Part shown: piece after piece, positions 17,495 to 27,276 of the stretch
How positions within the stretch are numbered: position 1 is the stretch's first letter
Layout of the letters: every line of letters starts with the position of its first letter
Assembly: GCF_000739815.1 (NCBI RefSeq)
Contig: NZ_BBJJ01000018.1
Location: 87,041 to 151,040, forward strand
Direction: 5' to 3'
Source of the DNA: Paraburkholderia mimosarum LMG 23256 = NBRC 106338
Lineage (GTDB): Bacteria; Pseudomonadota; Gammaproteobacteria; Burkholderiales; Burkholderiaceae
Length of the DNA stretch: 64,000 bases
Program-made: the position numbers and the translations under genes
Notes under the pieces: model-generated
Database searches by the model: none
What the model was told of the DNA's origin: nothing
What the model saw: only the letters and a program-made list of their open reading frames with translations

Positions 17495-18983
17495 GCGTGC
17501 CTCCTGCATGCGGTGCGTCCCGCTCAGTCATTGCGTCCGCCGCGCGCTGCGCACGTCGCATCAGGCGGTGCGCGCCATCGGCGTCGCCCTGCACTTCGAG
17601 CAGCGCGGCCAGATGCGTGAGTGCTTCGTAGTGCGAAGGTTCCAGATAGATGGCCTTGCGATAGTGCGCGAGCGCTTCAGCGGCACGCCCCTGCGCGTCG
17701 GCGATCAGGCCGAGCAGGTACCAGGTGCCGGCGTTCTGCGCCAACGCCTTCGCCGCTTGCGCGGCGAGGCGTTCGGCTTCGTCGAGCGAGCCTGCGTCGG
17801 CAAGACGCCGCGCGTCGGCGAGCGCGGCCTCGGCCGTGCGCTCGCCAGCGTGCGAGGCGGTTGGCGCACCGCTCGCCGCCTGCGCACCCATCATCGTCGC
17901 GAGGCGTGGGACCGGTGCGTCGTGCAAGGGCCGCAGCGCGAGGCGCAGCGGCGCGGGCCGGCGCGCCGCCTCGGCCAGCGCCGTGAAGACGGGCGCGCTG
18001 CTGGGCGCGGGCGCCACGGCCAGCGCGGCGATCGCCGGCAGCGGCGTGAGCTCTCGCGCGGGCATGACGGGCGCGCCGTCCGCCGACCCGGGACGAACGG
18101 ACTTCGCTTGCGCTTCGGGCTCGCGAAATCCGAACGCGAGCGGAATGGACGCGGACGCCATCTCGTGCCGCATCATCAGCCCGGTTTCCGCCGGTCCGAC
18201 GAAGATCATGCCGCCATCCGCGAGCCGCGCGCGCAGCAGACCCATGGCGCGGTCCTGCGCGCCGCGCTCGAAATAGATCAGGACGTTGCGGCAAAAAATG
18301 AAATCGTAGCGCACGGGATGCTGCGCCAGCCAGTCGAACAGGTTCGCGCGCTCGAACGTCACGGCGCGCCGCACCGTCGCCGAGATGCGCCAGCCGCCCG
18401 GCGTCGACTCGAAGCAGCGCTCGCGAAACGCGAGGCCTTCGCCGCGAAATGCATTGCGGCCATAGGTGCCGAGCGCGGCCGCCGCAATGGACTGCGCGCT
18501 GATGTCGATCGCGTCGATGGCGAACTGCTCGTGCGCGAGACCCGCGTCGAGCAGCGCCATGGCCGCAGAATACGGCTCTTCGCCGCTGGAGCACGGCGCG
18601 CTCAGCACGCGCAGCACTTCGCCCGGCCGCGCGGCGAGCCGTTTCGCGGCAAGGCGCGCCAGCGCCGCGAAAGCCTCGCGCTCGCGAAAGAACCAGGTCT
18701 CCGGCACCACGAGCGAATCGATCAACGCCTGACGCTCGGCCGGCACGGCCATGAGGCGCTCCCAGTACGCTTCGCGCGCCCATTCGGGCAGCATCGCGCC
18801 GCTCGTCCATTCTTTGCGCAGCGAGGCTGCGTGCGGGGCGTGAGCATCGTGGGCATCGGCCGCGACTGTCGCTGCCGCGCTCGCGCCCACTGCGCGCGCG
18901 AGCGCATGGGCGCCGAGCGATTCGGCATCGATGCCGGTTTCGTCGAGCAGCCAGGCAGCCAGACGCGGATCGGCCTGCGTCAT
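17487..18983 (-). CDS. wspC: WspC, CheR-type methyltransferase with TPR repeats
   Basis: The ATG at 18983 overlaps the wspB stop by 4 bp and gives 498 aa. The N-terminal CheR domain holds the SAM-binding SAPCSSGEEPYSAAMALLD and FIFCRNVLIYF. After an Ala/Pro-rich linker, TPR helices follow (GTWYLLGLIADAQGRAAEAL, KAIYLEPSHYEALTHLAALL). It methylates glutamates on WspA and opposes WspF. Long open frames on the opposite strand are GC-bias shadows. Confidence 0.94.
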   Translation of the reverse strand: MTQADPRLAAWLLDETGIDAESLGAHALARAVGASAAATVAADAHDAHAPHAASLRKEWTSGAMLPEWAREAYWERLMAVPAERQALIDSLVVPETWFFREREAFAALARLAAKRLAARPGEVLRVLSAPCSSGEEPYSAAMALLDAGLAHEQFAIDAIDISAQSIAAAALGTYGRNAFRGEGLAFRERCFESTPGGWRISATVRRAVTFERANLFDWLAQHPVRYDFIFCRNVLIYFERGAQDRAMGLLRARLADGGMIFVGPAETGLMMRHEMASASIPLAFGFREPEAQAKSVRPGSADGAPVMPARELTPLPAIAALAVAPAPSSAPVFTALAEAARRPAPLRLALRPLHDAPVPRLATMMGAQAASGAPTASHAGERTAEAALADARRLADAGSLDEAERLAAQAAKALAQNAGTWYLLGLIADAQGRAAEALAHYRKAIYLEPSHYEALTHLAALLEVQGDADGAHRLMRRAQRAADAMTERDAPHAGGTHA

Positions 18984-19504
18984 GGCGCGCCTCCGGCTTT
19001 CGGCACGTCCGTGGCTTGCGCGGGCGCGCCTTGCCACGAAGGCGGATCGGGGAAGAGCAGCGCACGCACGCGCGCATCGAGCAGTTGCGCGACTTTCACC
19101 CACTGCACGAAACCGTGCTCGTCGCGCGCGACGGGACCGAGCCAGCGTGCCTCGGGCGTGGCGATGCCGCCTTCGGCAAAGCGCTCGGGCGCAATGGACT
19201 GTGTGCGCGTCGCGCATTCGAGCAGCAGCGCGAGCCGGCGCGGCGGCGCGCAAGATCCGGCGTCGTCGCCCTGGTCATGCACGAGCACGAGCCGCGTGGA
19301 CATGAGCGCGCGCGCGGGCCGCCCGAGCGCGAGCATCGACAGATCGACCACGGGCACGGGCGCGCCCTCGTAATCGATCACGCCGGCGATATACGCGGGC
19401 GTGCCCGGAAACGCGCGCACGGGCGCGAGCGGCAGCACGTGCACGATCTCGCGGGCGTCGAGCGCGTAGCGTTCGCCGTCGAGTTCGAACAACAGGAAGA
19501 GCAT
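18980..19504 (-). CDS. wspB: WspB, CheW-like coupling protein
   Basis: A 174-aa protein starting MLFLLFELDGERYALDAREI, a typical CheW first strand. PAYIAGVIDYEGAPVPVVDLSML is the conserved core. This is the second coupling protein of the Wsp complex, linking the receptor to WspE. It lies 13 bp after wspA and overlaps wspC by 4 bp, so the operon is tightly translationally coupled. Confidence 0.94.
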   Translation of the reverse strand: MLFLLFELDGERYALDAREIVHVLPLAPVRAFPGTPAYIAGVIDYEGAPVPVVDLSMLALGRPARALMSTRLVLVHDQGDDAGSCAPPRRLALLLECATRTQSIAPERFAEGGIATPEARWLGPVARDEHGFVQWVKVAQLLDARVRALLFPDPPSWQGAPAQATDVPKAGGAP

Positions 19505-19517
19505 CCCCGCTCCCCTG

Positions 19518-21191
19518 TCACGCCTCGATCCGGAACCGCGACACGCCGGTGCGCAGTTCGTTGGCGACGAGCGTGAGATTGTCGATGGCCTGCGACGACT
19601 GGCGCAGCGACTCTGCAGTCTGCTGGGCGGCTTCGGAAAGCTGCGTGAGCGCCTGGGTGATCTGCTCGGCACTCGTGGCCTGCGCCTGCATGCCGTCGTT
19701 CACGACCTGGAAGCGCGGCGCGAGCGTCTGCACCGCGCCGATGATCTGCGAGAGCTGCACGCTCACGGCCTGCACGTCGTGCATGCCGCGGCGCACTTCC
19801 TCGGCGAACTTGTCCATGCCCATCACGCCCGCCGAGACGGCCGACTGGATCTCCTTCACGGTCTGCTCGATGTCGTACGTCGCCACGGCCGTCTGGTCGG
19901 CAAGGCGGCGGATTTCGGTGGCGACCACGGCGAAGCCGCGCCCGTACTCGCCCGCCTTCTCCGCCTCGATCGCCGCGTTCAGCGAAAGCAGGTTGGTCTG
20001 GTCGGCCACCTTCGTGATCGTCGCGACGACCTGGTTGATGCTCACGGCCTTCTCGTTGAGGATGGCGAGCTTCGCGTTCACCGAGCCCGCCGCCTCCATC
20101 ACGCTGCGCATGGTGTCTTCCATCTGCGTGAGGCCGCTCTGGCTCGTGCTGGCGAGCCCCGCCGACTGCTCGGCCACCGTCGCCACTTCGTTCATGGTGC
20201 GCACGAGGTCGCGCGCCGTCGCGAAAATCTCGCGCGAGGTCGCGCCGATCTCGGTCGTCGTGGCCGCCGTCTCGCTCGCCGTGGCCTGTTGCTCCTTCGA
20301 GGTCGCGGCCACTTCGGCCACCGAGGTCGTGACCTGCAGCGACGACTTCTGCGCTTGCGCCACGAGGCTCGCGAGCTCGTCGCTCATGCGGTTGAAGCCA
20401 TCCTCCAGCACGCCGAACTCGTCGCCGCGGTTCAGTTGCAGGCGCTGCGCAAAGTTGCCGGTGCGCATCGAGTCGTGCACTTCCACGAGTCGTGCCATCG
20501 GCACGGTGATCGCGCGATGGAGCGCGTAGCCGGTGGCGAGCGCGGCGAGCAGCACGACGCCCAGCGCCGTGGCGAGCGTGATCTCCGTGCCCGTGACCGA
20601 GTTGCGGATGGTCTGCGCGGACTCGTCGGCCTGCTGACGGTTCTCGTCGACGAGCGCGTTGGCCACGGCGACCACGTCCTGCCACGCGGGCCCGATCTGC
20701 AGGAAGGCGGCCTGCGCGGCCTGGCGCGAGCCGGGCAATTGGCTTGCCGCCGCCTTCAGCATCGGCAGATAGCGCGCGTAAGCGTCGCGAAAGCGCTGGA
20801 AGTGCTCGCGGTCGTCGGCGCGAAAGAGCGTGCGCTGATACTCGCTCGAGGTTTTCTCGACCTGCGCAATGGCCGTCAGCAGCGCGGCGAGGTCGCGCGC
20901 CACGGCGTCAGGATCGGCGTCGACGAAGGCCGCTCGCTCGACGAGGCTATTGGTTTCTCGGGCAGCGGCACGCATCGAGGTCGCGTAGAAGAGCCCCGGC
21001 ACGGAGTCGCGCGTGAGACTGAGCGCTTCGCTGTCGATGGCGCGCAGGCGGTCCCACGAGATGGCGGCCATGGCGAGCATCAGCACGAACAGCAGGCCGA
21101 AGCTGAGCACGATGCGCGTGCCGAGGGTGAAGCGACCCTGGGTCTTGCGCGGCAGGCCGGCGTGGCCGGATCGGGGCATGGCGGTACTCAT
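19518..21191 (-). CDS. wspA: WspA, membrane receptor of the surface-sensing Wsp system
   Basis: This 557-aa methyl-accepting receptor has membrane span 1 at about residues 25-47, a four-helix periplasmic sensor of about 140 residues, and span 2 near 195-215. A HAMP domain follows. The signalling hairpin tip reads VADQTNLLSLNAAIEAEKAG, then [19 protein letters not shown]. It senses surface contact or envelope stress and triggers WspE. First gene of the seven-gene operon; the 270 bp upstream should contain its promoter. Confidence 0.95.
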   Translation of the reverse strand: MSTAMPRSGHAGLPRKTQGRFTLGTRIVLSFGLLFVLMLAMAAISWDRLRAIDSEALSLTRDSVPGLFYATSMRAAARETNSLVERAAFVDADPDAVARDLAALLTAIAQVEKTSSEYQRTLFRADDREHFQRFRDAYARYLPMLKAAASQLPGSRQAAQAAFLQIGPAWQDVVAVANALVDENRQQADESAQTIRNSVTGTEITLATALGVVLLAALATGYALHRAITVPMARLVEVHDSMRTGNFAQRLQLNRGDEFGVLEDGFNRMSDELASLVAQAQKSSLQVTTSVAEVAATSKEQQATASETAATTTEIGATSREIFATARDLVRTMNEVATVAEQSAGLASTSQSGLTQMEDTMRSVMEAAGSVNAKLAILNEKAVSINQVVATITKVADQTNLLSLNAAIEAEKAGEYGRGFAVVATEIRRLADQTAVATYDIEQTVKEIQSAVSAGVMGMDKFAEEVRRGMHDVQAVSVQLSQIIGAVQTLAPRFQVVNDGMQAQATSAEQITQALTQLSEAAQQTAESLRQSSQAIDNLTLVANELRTGVSRFRIEA

Positions 21192-21461
21192 TACGCTAAG
21201 GGCTCTCCGGTGGCGGACCGCCGTAGTGTAATGGGTTTGCTCACTTTTTTGGGATTAGAAAATCGGCCGGACGGCCGCGCCGATTGGGCCTTCGGGCGAA
21301 TATAGAGACGAAACTTTGGGCACCGCGGGAAGAACTTGGGCGCGCGGACGCGGGCCGGCCCGGCGCGCATGCGCGGCGCATCGGCGGGGAGACTCGACGC
21401 TTGCTGCGCCGACGACGCGCCCACAGCGGCCCCCTTGGGCGGCCCCCCTCGGCGGCCCCCC

Positions 21462-22130
21462 TTACTTCTTGACGAAGCGCAGCGTGGCGTCGACGACCAT
21501 CTCGCGGTGGCGTGCGCGCAGGCGCGGATGCGACGGGTCGCGCCCGAACGCCGCGCCGAACGTGTGGCGGTTGCCCACGCGGTGAAAGCACATCGAGCTG
21601 ATGAGCAGATGGAGGTCGATGGGATCGATGTCGTCGCGGAACGCGCCGCTCGCCACGCCGCGCGCGAGCAGGTCTTCGATCGTGCGGATCGCGCTCGCGT
21701 TGCGGCTGCGGAACGTCTTCAGGCGCTCGATGTACTTCGCGCCGTGAATGTTCTCGATCGTCACGAGGCGCACGAAGTCGCGATGACGGTCGTGATAGTC
21801 GAAGGTGAATTCAACGAGCCGCCGCAAGCCTTCCACGGGATCCAGTTCGTCGATGTGCAGGTCGAGTTCGAGCGCGCGGATGTCGCCGTAGACCTTGTCG
21901 AGCACCGCTTCGTACAGCCCTTCCTTGCTGCCGAAGTAGTAATACAGCATGCGCTTGGTCGTGTTGGTGCGCTCGGCGATCGCGTCCACGCGCGCGCCGG
22001 AGAGACCCATTGCCGAGAATTCGGCCGTCGCGACTTCGAGGATATTGCGCCTGGTCTGCTCGGGATCGTACTTGCGCCGGCTTTCCGATTGAGCATCGTT
22101 GCGTTCGGCCGAGGCCGCCGGTCTTGCCAT
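21462..22130 (-). CDS. TetR-family repressor, likely regulator of the shikimate island
   Basis: The product is 222 aa. The N-terminal helix-turn-helix is clear (TRRNILEVATAEFSAMGLSGARVDAIAERTNTTKRMLYYYFGSKEGLY, residues 26-73). The C-terminal domain has an RDFVRLVTIENIHGAKYIE segment as in regulators of aromatic-acid genes. It is the last gene on the minus strand after aroQ, the dehydrogenase and the carrier, 124 bp beyond the carrier stop. The 14-bp palindrome between aroQ and quiC is its likely operator. The inducer, perhaps quinate, shikimate or protocatechuate, is not known. Confidence 0.85.
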   Translation of the reverse strand: MARPAASAERNDAQSESRRKYDPEQTRRNILEVATAEFSAMGLSGARVDAIAERTNTTKRMLYYYFGSKEGLYEAVLDKVYGDIRALELDLHIDELDPVEGLRRLVEFTFDYHDRHRDFVRLVTIENIHGAKYIERLKTFRSRNASAIRTIEDLLARGVASGAFRDDIDPIDLHLLISSMCFHRVGNRHTFGAAFGRDPSHPRLRARHREMVVDATLRFVKK

Positions 22131-22181
22131 GTTTATTGTGGCCCGCAGCAGGAAAGGAATGCGGGCGATTCTAGCATGGCG

Positions 22182-22210
22182 GGCGCGGCGCGCCGGTGAG
22201 GCGCCGCGCC
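22182..22210 (-). terminator. Hairpin downstream of the MFS carrier gene
   Basis: GGCGCGGCGC (22182-22191) and GCGCCGCGCC (22201-22210) form a perfect 10-bp stem with a 9-nt loop. It starts 45 bp after the carrier stop and precedes the tetR start, so tetR may have its own promoter. No T run follows. Confidence 0.5.
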
Positions 22211-22254
22211 GCGCAACCCCGCTGAAAAGCCGCCCGGGAAGCGGCGTTCGAGCC

Positions 22255-23616
22255 TTACAGTTCGATCCGCTTGATGTCGCCGACGATGAAGATATAGGAG
22301 GCTGCGCCGATCAGCGCGATCACGCCGATGAACACGAGCGCCCACACGAACGACCCGGTCGCGCCCACGATCAGGCCCACGACCAGCGGCGTCACGATAC
22401 CCGCGAGGTTGGCCGCGAAGTTGAAGATGCCGCCCGTGAGACCGAGCATGCCGGCCGGCGCGATGTCCGAGACGAGCGTCCAGCCGAGCGCGGCCATGCC
22501 CTGCGCGAAGAACGCCACCGAGAGAATCGCGATCACGGCCACATTGCTCTCGACGAAGTTCGCGAGAATGATGCTCGAGGCGAGCAGCAGCCCGGCGATG
22601 ATCGGCAGCTTGCGCGCCACGTTGGCGGAGACGCCCCGGCGCAGCATCCAGTCGGAGAACGTGCCGCCGAACATCACGCCGACCGACGCGGCGATGAACG
22701 GCATGATCGCGAAGAAACCGATCTTGAGCCAGCCCATGTGGCGTTCGGTGGCGAGGTAAGTCGGGAACCACGTGAGGAAGAACACCAGCGTGGAGTTGCC
22801 CGCGAACTGCCCGAGGCAGATGCCTGCAAGCTGACGGCGGCGCAGGAGCTGGCCGGCCATGCGCCAGTCGAAGCCCTGCTTCTTCGTCTGCGCTTGCGCA
22901 TCGGCCTTGCGCTCGTGGCGCGCGAGGCCGCCGCCCGCCTCGATGTAATCGAGTTCGGCGCGGTTGGCCCCCGGATGCTCGTGCGGCTCGCGATACCGGA
23001 ACCACCACACCACGCCGAACGCGATGCCGGCGGCGCCGACCACATAGAACAGCGAGCGCCAGCCGTAGGCGCCCATCAGCGCGAAGAGGAAGGGGCTGAA
23101 GAACGCGAGGCCGATGTACTCGCCCACGGTGTAAGTGCCCGTGGCGAATGCGCGCTCGCCTTGCGGGAACCACGTGGCGACTACGCGGCTATTCGTCGGA
23201 AAGCACGGCGACTCTGCCGCGCCGAGGCCCAGGCGGCACGCGAACAACGCCCCAATGCCGTTGACGAGGCCCTGCGCAAGCGTGAACAGCGACCAGAGCG
23301 TGATCGAGAGCCAGTAGGTGAGCTTGCTGCCGAAGCGATCGAGAAACAGGCCGCCCGGAATCTGCGCGACCACATAGCTCCAGGAAAACGCCGAGAACAC
23401 GACGCCCATGAGCGCCGCATTGATGCCAAGCTCCTTGGTGAGCTGCGGCGCGGCGATGCCGAGCACGGTGCGATCGAGGTAATTGATCATCGTGCCGACG
23501 GCCAGCAGGCCGAGGATGCCGTAGCGGGCCTTCGAGCGGCGCATCGCGCCCTCGGCGGGCGTCGCGGCGGAAAGCGTTGACGCGTCGCCGCGTCCCGTGG
23601 ATAGCGGTGGTGCCAT
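22255..23616 (-). CDS. MFS carrier, anion:cation symporter type (probable quinate/shikimate uptake)
   Basis: A 453-aa, 12-span permease. The first span ends in GTMINYLDRTVLGIAAP, the hallmark of the ACS family that imports glucarate, galactonate, phthalate and similar organic anions. A second marker is FLDRFGSKLTY in loop 2-3. A CAGGAG site precedes the ATG. It lies 69 bp after the dehydrogenase gene on the same strand. Quinate, shikimate or dehydroshikimate is inferred as the substrate from the neighbours alone. Confidence 0.88.
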   Translation of the reverse strand: MAPPLSTGRGDASTLSAATPAEGAMRRSKARYGILGLLAVGTMINYLDRTVLGIAAPQLTKELGINAALMGVVFSAFSWSYVVAQIPGGLFLDRFGSKLTYWLSITLWSLFTLAQGLVNGIGALFACRLGLGAAESPCFPTNSRVVATWFPQGERAFATGTYTVGEYIGLAFFSPFLFALMGAYGWRSLFYVVGAAGIAFGVVWWFRYREPHEHPGANRAELDYIEAGGGLARHERKADAQAQTKKQGFDWRMAGQLLRRRQLAGICLGQFAGNSTLVFFLTWFPTYLATERHMGWLKIGFFAIMPFIAASVGVMFGGTFSDWMLRRGVSANVARKLPIIAGLLLASSIILANFVESNVAVIAILSVAFFAQGMAALGWTLVSDIAPAGMLGLTGGIFNFAANLAGIVTPLVVGLIVGATGSFVWALVFIGVIALIGAASYIFIVGDIKRIEL

Positions 23617-23685
23617 GTCTGTCTCCTGGTGTTGGCCGGAGCTGGCGCTTTCACGCAGACTCCGTGCCCATACAAAGCTCGTTTG

Positions 23686-24597
23686 TTATTCGCCGGCGTT
23701 TGCCGCCAGCATGGACTGCAGATGCGCATACACGCGTTCCGCGTCGGGCTCGACACCCGTGAACAGCCGGAACGCGTCCACTGCCTGGTACACCGCCATC
23801 CCGCCGCCGCTCAGCGTGCGGCAGCCGCGCGCCTCGGCCGCTTCGAGCAGCGCCGTGCGAATCGGGAAATAGACGATGTCCGCCACCCACAGCCGCTCGT
23901 GCAGATACTCCGCGGGCAGCGGCAGGCCGGGCAGCTTCGCCATGCCGGTCGGCGTGGCGTGGATCAGGCCGGTGGCGTGCAGGAGCACGTCTCGCAAGTC
24001 ACCGCCCGCGCGCACGCGCGCAGCCGGGAAACGCGCCTGCAGTTCGGCGGCGAGGGACGCGGCGCGCGCCGCGTCCACGTCGAACAGCGTGAGCGCCTTC
24101 GCGCCCATCTGCAGCGCCGCGTGCGCGACCGCCGCGCCCGCGCCACCCGCACCCAGTTGCACGACCGCTTCGAGCGAGACGTCGGGCAAGCCGCGCCGGA
24201 ACGCGCGCGCGAAACCCGACCAGTCGGTGTTGTGGCCGATGCGCTTGCCGTCGCGCAAGAGCACCGTGTTCACGGCGCCGAGCGCGCGGGCGTCGTCGGA
24301 GAGTTCGTCGAGCAGTTCGATCACGGCCTGCTTGCAGGGGTACGTGATGTTGAGGCCGTCGAAGCCCATGCGCTCGGCGGCGAGCAGCAGCTCGGGCAGC
24401 GCGGCGGGCGTGAGCTCGAGCGCTTCGAGATCGATGCGCCGGTAAACATAGTTGAAGCCGAGTTCGCGGCCCTCTTTCTCGTGCATCGCGGGCGTGAGCG
24501 AGGCGCCGATGCCCGAGCCGATCAGGCCGCACAGAAACGACTGCTTGCTCGCGCGCGCGCCCAGTGGGCTTTTTTCAGCGGAATTGCCGGCGCTCAT
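23686..24597 (-). CDS. Catabolic-type quinate/shikimate dehydrogenase (AroE family)
   Basis: The product is 303 aa. [21 protein letters not shown] replaces the HSxSP motif of biosynthetic AroE, as in quinate/shikimate dehydrogenases of catabolic clusters. The catalytic Lys lies in NITYPCKQ and the Asp in GHNTDWSGF. The nucleotide fold has [13 protein letters not shown], and the second strand ends LFDVDAARA. An acidic Asp there points to NAD rather than NADP. It should oxidise shikimate to dehydroshikimate or quinate to dehydroquinate. Its start overlaps the aroQ stop by 4 bp. Confidence 0.9.
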   Translation of the reverse strand: MSAGNSAEKSPLGARASKQSFLCGLIGSGIGASLTPAMHEKEGRELGFNYVYRRIDLEALELTPAALPELLLAAERMGFDGLNITYPCKQAVIELLDELSDDARALGAVNTVLLRDGKRIGHNTDWSGFARAFRRGLPDVSLEAVVQLGAGGAGAAVAHAALQMGAKALTLFDVDAARAASLAAELQARFPAARVRAGGDLRDVLLHATGLIHATPTGMAKLPGLPLPAEYLHERLWVADIVYFPIRTALLEAAEARGCRTLSGGGMAVYQAVDAFRLFTGVEPDAERVYAHLQSMLAANAGE

Positions 24598-25049
24598 TTC
24601 GCCACCTTTTTCGCGAGCAGCGTGGCCATGCGCTCCAGCGCGAGCACATACCCCTGCGTGCCGCAGCCGACGATGATGCCCTCCGCAATGGGCGAAACAA
24701 ACGAATGGTGCCGGAACGCCTCGCGCTTGTGCACGTTCGAAATATGGACTTCGATCACGGGCTTCGCGATGGCGGAAAGCGCATCGGCGATCGCGACCGA
24801 CGTATGCGTATAAGCCGCCGGATTGATGACGATACCGTCCACACGCGTACGCGCTTCATGAAGCCAGTCGATCAGCTGATGCTCGGCGTTCGACTGGCGA
24901 AAATCAATCTCGAGCCCAAGACGCGCCGCCGCTTCGCGGCACAGGCCCGCAACGTCATCCAATGTTTGCGCACCGTAGATCGCGGGTTCCCGCGTTCCCA
25001 GCAGATTCAGGTTCGGTCCGTTCAGGACCAGCACCGAAGGCATTCCCAT
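24594..25049 (-). CDS. aroQ: Type II 3-dehydroquinate dehydratase
   Basis: A 151-aa enzyme with the complete type II signature: [19 protein letters not shown] with the catalytic Tyr, the flexible-loop Arg region, [12 protein letters not shown], and [17 protein letters not shown] with the catalytic His. It interconverts 3-dehydroquinate and 3-dehydroshikimate. Overlap with the dehydrogenase and divergence from quiC suggest a catabolic role rather than aromatic amino acid synthesis. An ATG at 25043 is a second possible start. Confidence 0.94.
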   Translation of the reverse strand: MGMPSVLVLNGPNLNLLGTREPAIYGAQTLDDVAGLCREAAARLGLEIDFRQSNAEHQLIDWLHEARTRVDGIVINPAAYTHTSVAIADALSAIAKPVIEVHISNVHKREAFRHHSFVSPIAEGIIVGCGTQGYVLALERMATLLAKKVAK

Positions 25050-25174
25050 TACTCACGCTCCAGTTTGACGACCGGCACGGCGCATGCCGATGAACCCTTG
25101 CATGCCCTCACCGCATGGTCGCCAGTGTGCCGCGAAGCGGGGCAACGGTCACCCTGGGGTTTGCGAGAATTTGT

Positions 25175-25188
25175 ACTAACTAGTTAGT
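25175..25188. promoter_or_regulatory. Perfect 14-bp palindrome between aroQ and quiC, probable TetR operator
   Basis: ACTAACTAGTTAGT is a perfect palindrome in the 277-bp divergent intergenic region, 126 bp before aroQ and 138 bp before quiC. Its size and AT content suit a TetR-family dimer and contrast with the GC-rich surroundings. I found no second copy before the carrier, the porin or tetR itself. Confidence 0.65.
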
Positions 25189-25326
25189 TTGGCGTATTCT
25201 TCGGACACTCCAGCGGCAAGTGTGTCTGCAGCGCGCTGGTTGGCTCAGTGGCTACGCCACGCCGCGCCGCTGACCCGCACCCTTTTCAATGCCGTTGCCG
25301 CAGTCATCCCCGTAGTGGTCACACTC

Positions 25327-27276
25327 ATGTCCAACACGCCCCAAGTCCCCTCTCGCCCGCTGCGCCGCTCCATCGCCACGGTGTCGATCAGCGGCACACT
25401 CGCCGAAAAGCTCGCGGCCATCCGCGCCGCCGGCTTCGACGCAGTCGAGATCTTCGAGAACGACCTGCTCTATTTCGAAGGTTCGCCAGCCGACGTGCGC
25501 CGCATGGCCGCCGATCTCGGGCTCGATATCGTGCTGTACCAGCCGTTTCGCGATTTCGAGGGTGTCGCGCCCGAACGCCTCGCGCGCAACCTCGAACGCG
25601 TGAAGCGCAAGTTCGATGTCATGCATCAGCTGGGCACGGACCGTTTGCTGGTGTGCAGCAACGTCTCGCCCGAAGCGATCTGCGACGACGGCCTCGCCGC
25701 CGAACAGCTTGGCGCACTGGCACGCGCAGCCGGCGAAGCGGGCGTGACGATCTGCTATGAGGCGCTCGCGTGGGGGCGCCACGTGCGTACTTATGGGCAT
25801 GCGTGGCGACTCGTCAACACGGTCAATCATGCGAACCTGACGCTCGCGCTGGACAGCTTCCACACGCTCTCGCTCGACGACGCGCCCGACGGCATCGGCG
25901 CGATCCCGGGCGAGCGCATCGGCTTCGTGCAGATCGCCGACGCACCGCGCATGCAGATGGACGTGCTCGAATGGAGCCGGCACTATCGCTGCTTCCCGGG
26001 ACAGGGCGATTTCGCGCTCGCCGACTTCACGGCACAGGTCGTGAAGAGCGGTTATACGGGTCCGCTGTCACTCGAAATTTTCAACGACGGTTTTCGCGGC
26101 GCGCCGCCCGCCGCCACGGCCGCCGACGGTCATCGCTCGCTCCTGCTGCTCGAGGAACTCACGCGCGAGGCGCTACAAGCCGGGCATATCGAGGCAAGCA
26201 CGCTCTACAACCCGAGCGCGGCGCCCGCGAATGCACAGTGGCAGTTCCTCGAATTCGCCGTGGACGACACGGCGCGCGCGCACGTGGCCAACTGGCTCGA
26301 AAAGCTGCACTTTCGCCGCGCCGGCCAGCATCGCTCGAAGGACGTGACGCTCTATCGGCATGGTTCAGCGGCCATCGTGCTCAATGCCGAGCCCGACTCG
26401 TTCGCCGATGCCTTTTTCCAGCGCCATGGGCTCTCGCTCTGCGCCTCGGCATTGCGCGTGGACGACGCACGTCTCGCGCTCGAACGCGCCAGCGGTTTCG
26501 GCTATCAGCCGTTCTCGGGCCGCGTGGGTCCGAATGAACGCGTGGTGCCCGCCGTGCAAGCGCCGGACGGCAGTCTTAACTATTTCGTTCACGAGCAGCC
26601 CGGCGAGCCCACGCTATTCGAAGCCGATTTCTCGCTCACCGAGATCGACGGTCCTGTCGAAGTCGGCCCGATCGCGGGCATCGATCATGTGAGCCTGTCA
26701 CTTCCGGCGGGTTCGTTCGACACGTGGGTACTGTTTCTGAAGACGGTGTTCGGGCTCGAAGCGACGCCCGCCGTGCTGTTGCCCGACCCGTACGGGCTCG
26801 TGCGCAGCCGCGCGCTCATGAGCCGCGACCGCGGGCTGCGTGTCGTGCTCAACGCCTCGGTGGACCAGCACACGGCCGCCGCGGAAACCGTGCGCGCCTA
26901 CCACGGCACCGGCCTGAACCACGTGGCGTTCAGCACTGGCGACATCTTCCGTGCGGTGACCGAATTCGAGTCGGCAGGCGTGCCGCTCCTGCGCGTGCCC
27001 GCGAACTACTACGACGATCTCGACGCACGCCACGCGCTCGATCCTGAATTCCTCGATGCCCTGCGCGAGCACAACCTGCTCTACGACCGCGACGAGCGCG
27101 GCGGCGAGTTCCTGCACGCCTACACCGAAACGCTCGACCAGCGCTTCTTCCTGGAAATCGTGGTGCGGCGTGGCGGCTACGACGGTTACGGCGCCGCCAA
27201 CGCCGCCGTGCGCCTCGCGGCGCAGGCGCGCCAGCGCGCGCTCGCTGCAAGGGAGGCCCACGACCCGCCGCAATGA
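25327..27276 (+). CDS. quiC: 3-dehydroshikimate dehydratase QuiC, fused to an HPPD-like domain
   Basis: The ATG at 25327 gives 649 aa. The N-terminal TIM barrel of the sugar-phosphate isomerase type has metal ligands at about Glu143 (YEALAWG), Asp175 (LDSFHTL), Gln201 (VQIADAP) and Glu249 (LEIFNDGF). The C-terminal 350 residues form a VOC/HPPD-like domain with His in GIDHVSL and GLNHVAF and Glu in FLEIVVRRGG. This matches the Pseudomonas QuiC1 layout. It converts dehydroshikimate to protocatechuate. An upstream open frame to 25189 would begin with a signal-like stretch and crosses the operator, so it is not used. Confidence 0.92.
   Translation: MSNTPQVPSRPLRRSIATVSISGTLAEKLAAIRAAGFDAVEIFENDLLYFEGSPADVRRMAADLGLDIVLYQPFRDFEGVAPERLARNLERVKRKFDVMHQLGTDRLLVCSNVSPEAICDDGLAAEQLGALARAAGEAGVTICYEALAWGRHVRTYGHAWRLVNTVNHANLTLALDSFHTLSLDDAPDGIGAIPGERIGFVQIADAPRMQMDVLEWSRHYRCFPGQGDFALADFTAQVVKSGYTGPLSLEIFNDGFRGAPPAATAADGHRSLLLLEELTREALQAGHIEASTLYNPSAAPANAQWQFLEFAVDDTARAHVANWLEKLHFRRAGQHRSKDVTLYRHGSAAIVLNAEPDSFADAFFQRHGLSLCASALRVDDARLALERASGFGYQPFSGRVGPNERVVPAVQAPDGSLNYFVHEQPGEPTLFEADFSLTEIDGPVEVGPIAGIDHVSLSLPAGSFDTWVLFLKTVFGLEATPAVLLPDPYGLVRSRALMSRDRGLRVVLNASVDQHTAAAETVRAYHGTGLNHVAFSTGDIFRAVTEFESAGVPLLRVPANYYDDLDARHALDPEFLDALREHNLLYDRDERGGEFLHAYTETLDQRFFLEIVVRRGGYDGYGAANAAVRLAAQARQRALAAREAHDPPQ

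Noticed and set aside
17493..19373. A 626-codon plus-strand frame opposite wspC and wspB
   Set aside because: No recognisable domain, and it would be antisense to conserved CheR and CheW proteins.
25189..25326. N-terminal extension of QuiC with a signal-like hydrophobic stretch
   Set aside because: QuiC is cytoplasmic, the extension begins at the operator palindrome, and the barrel starts right after the ATG at 25327.
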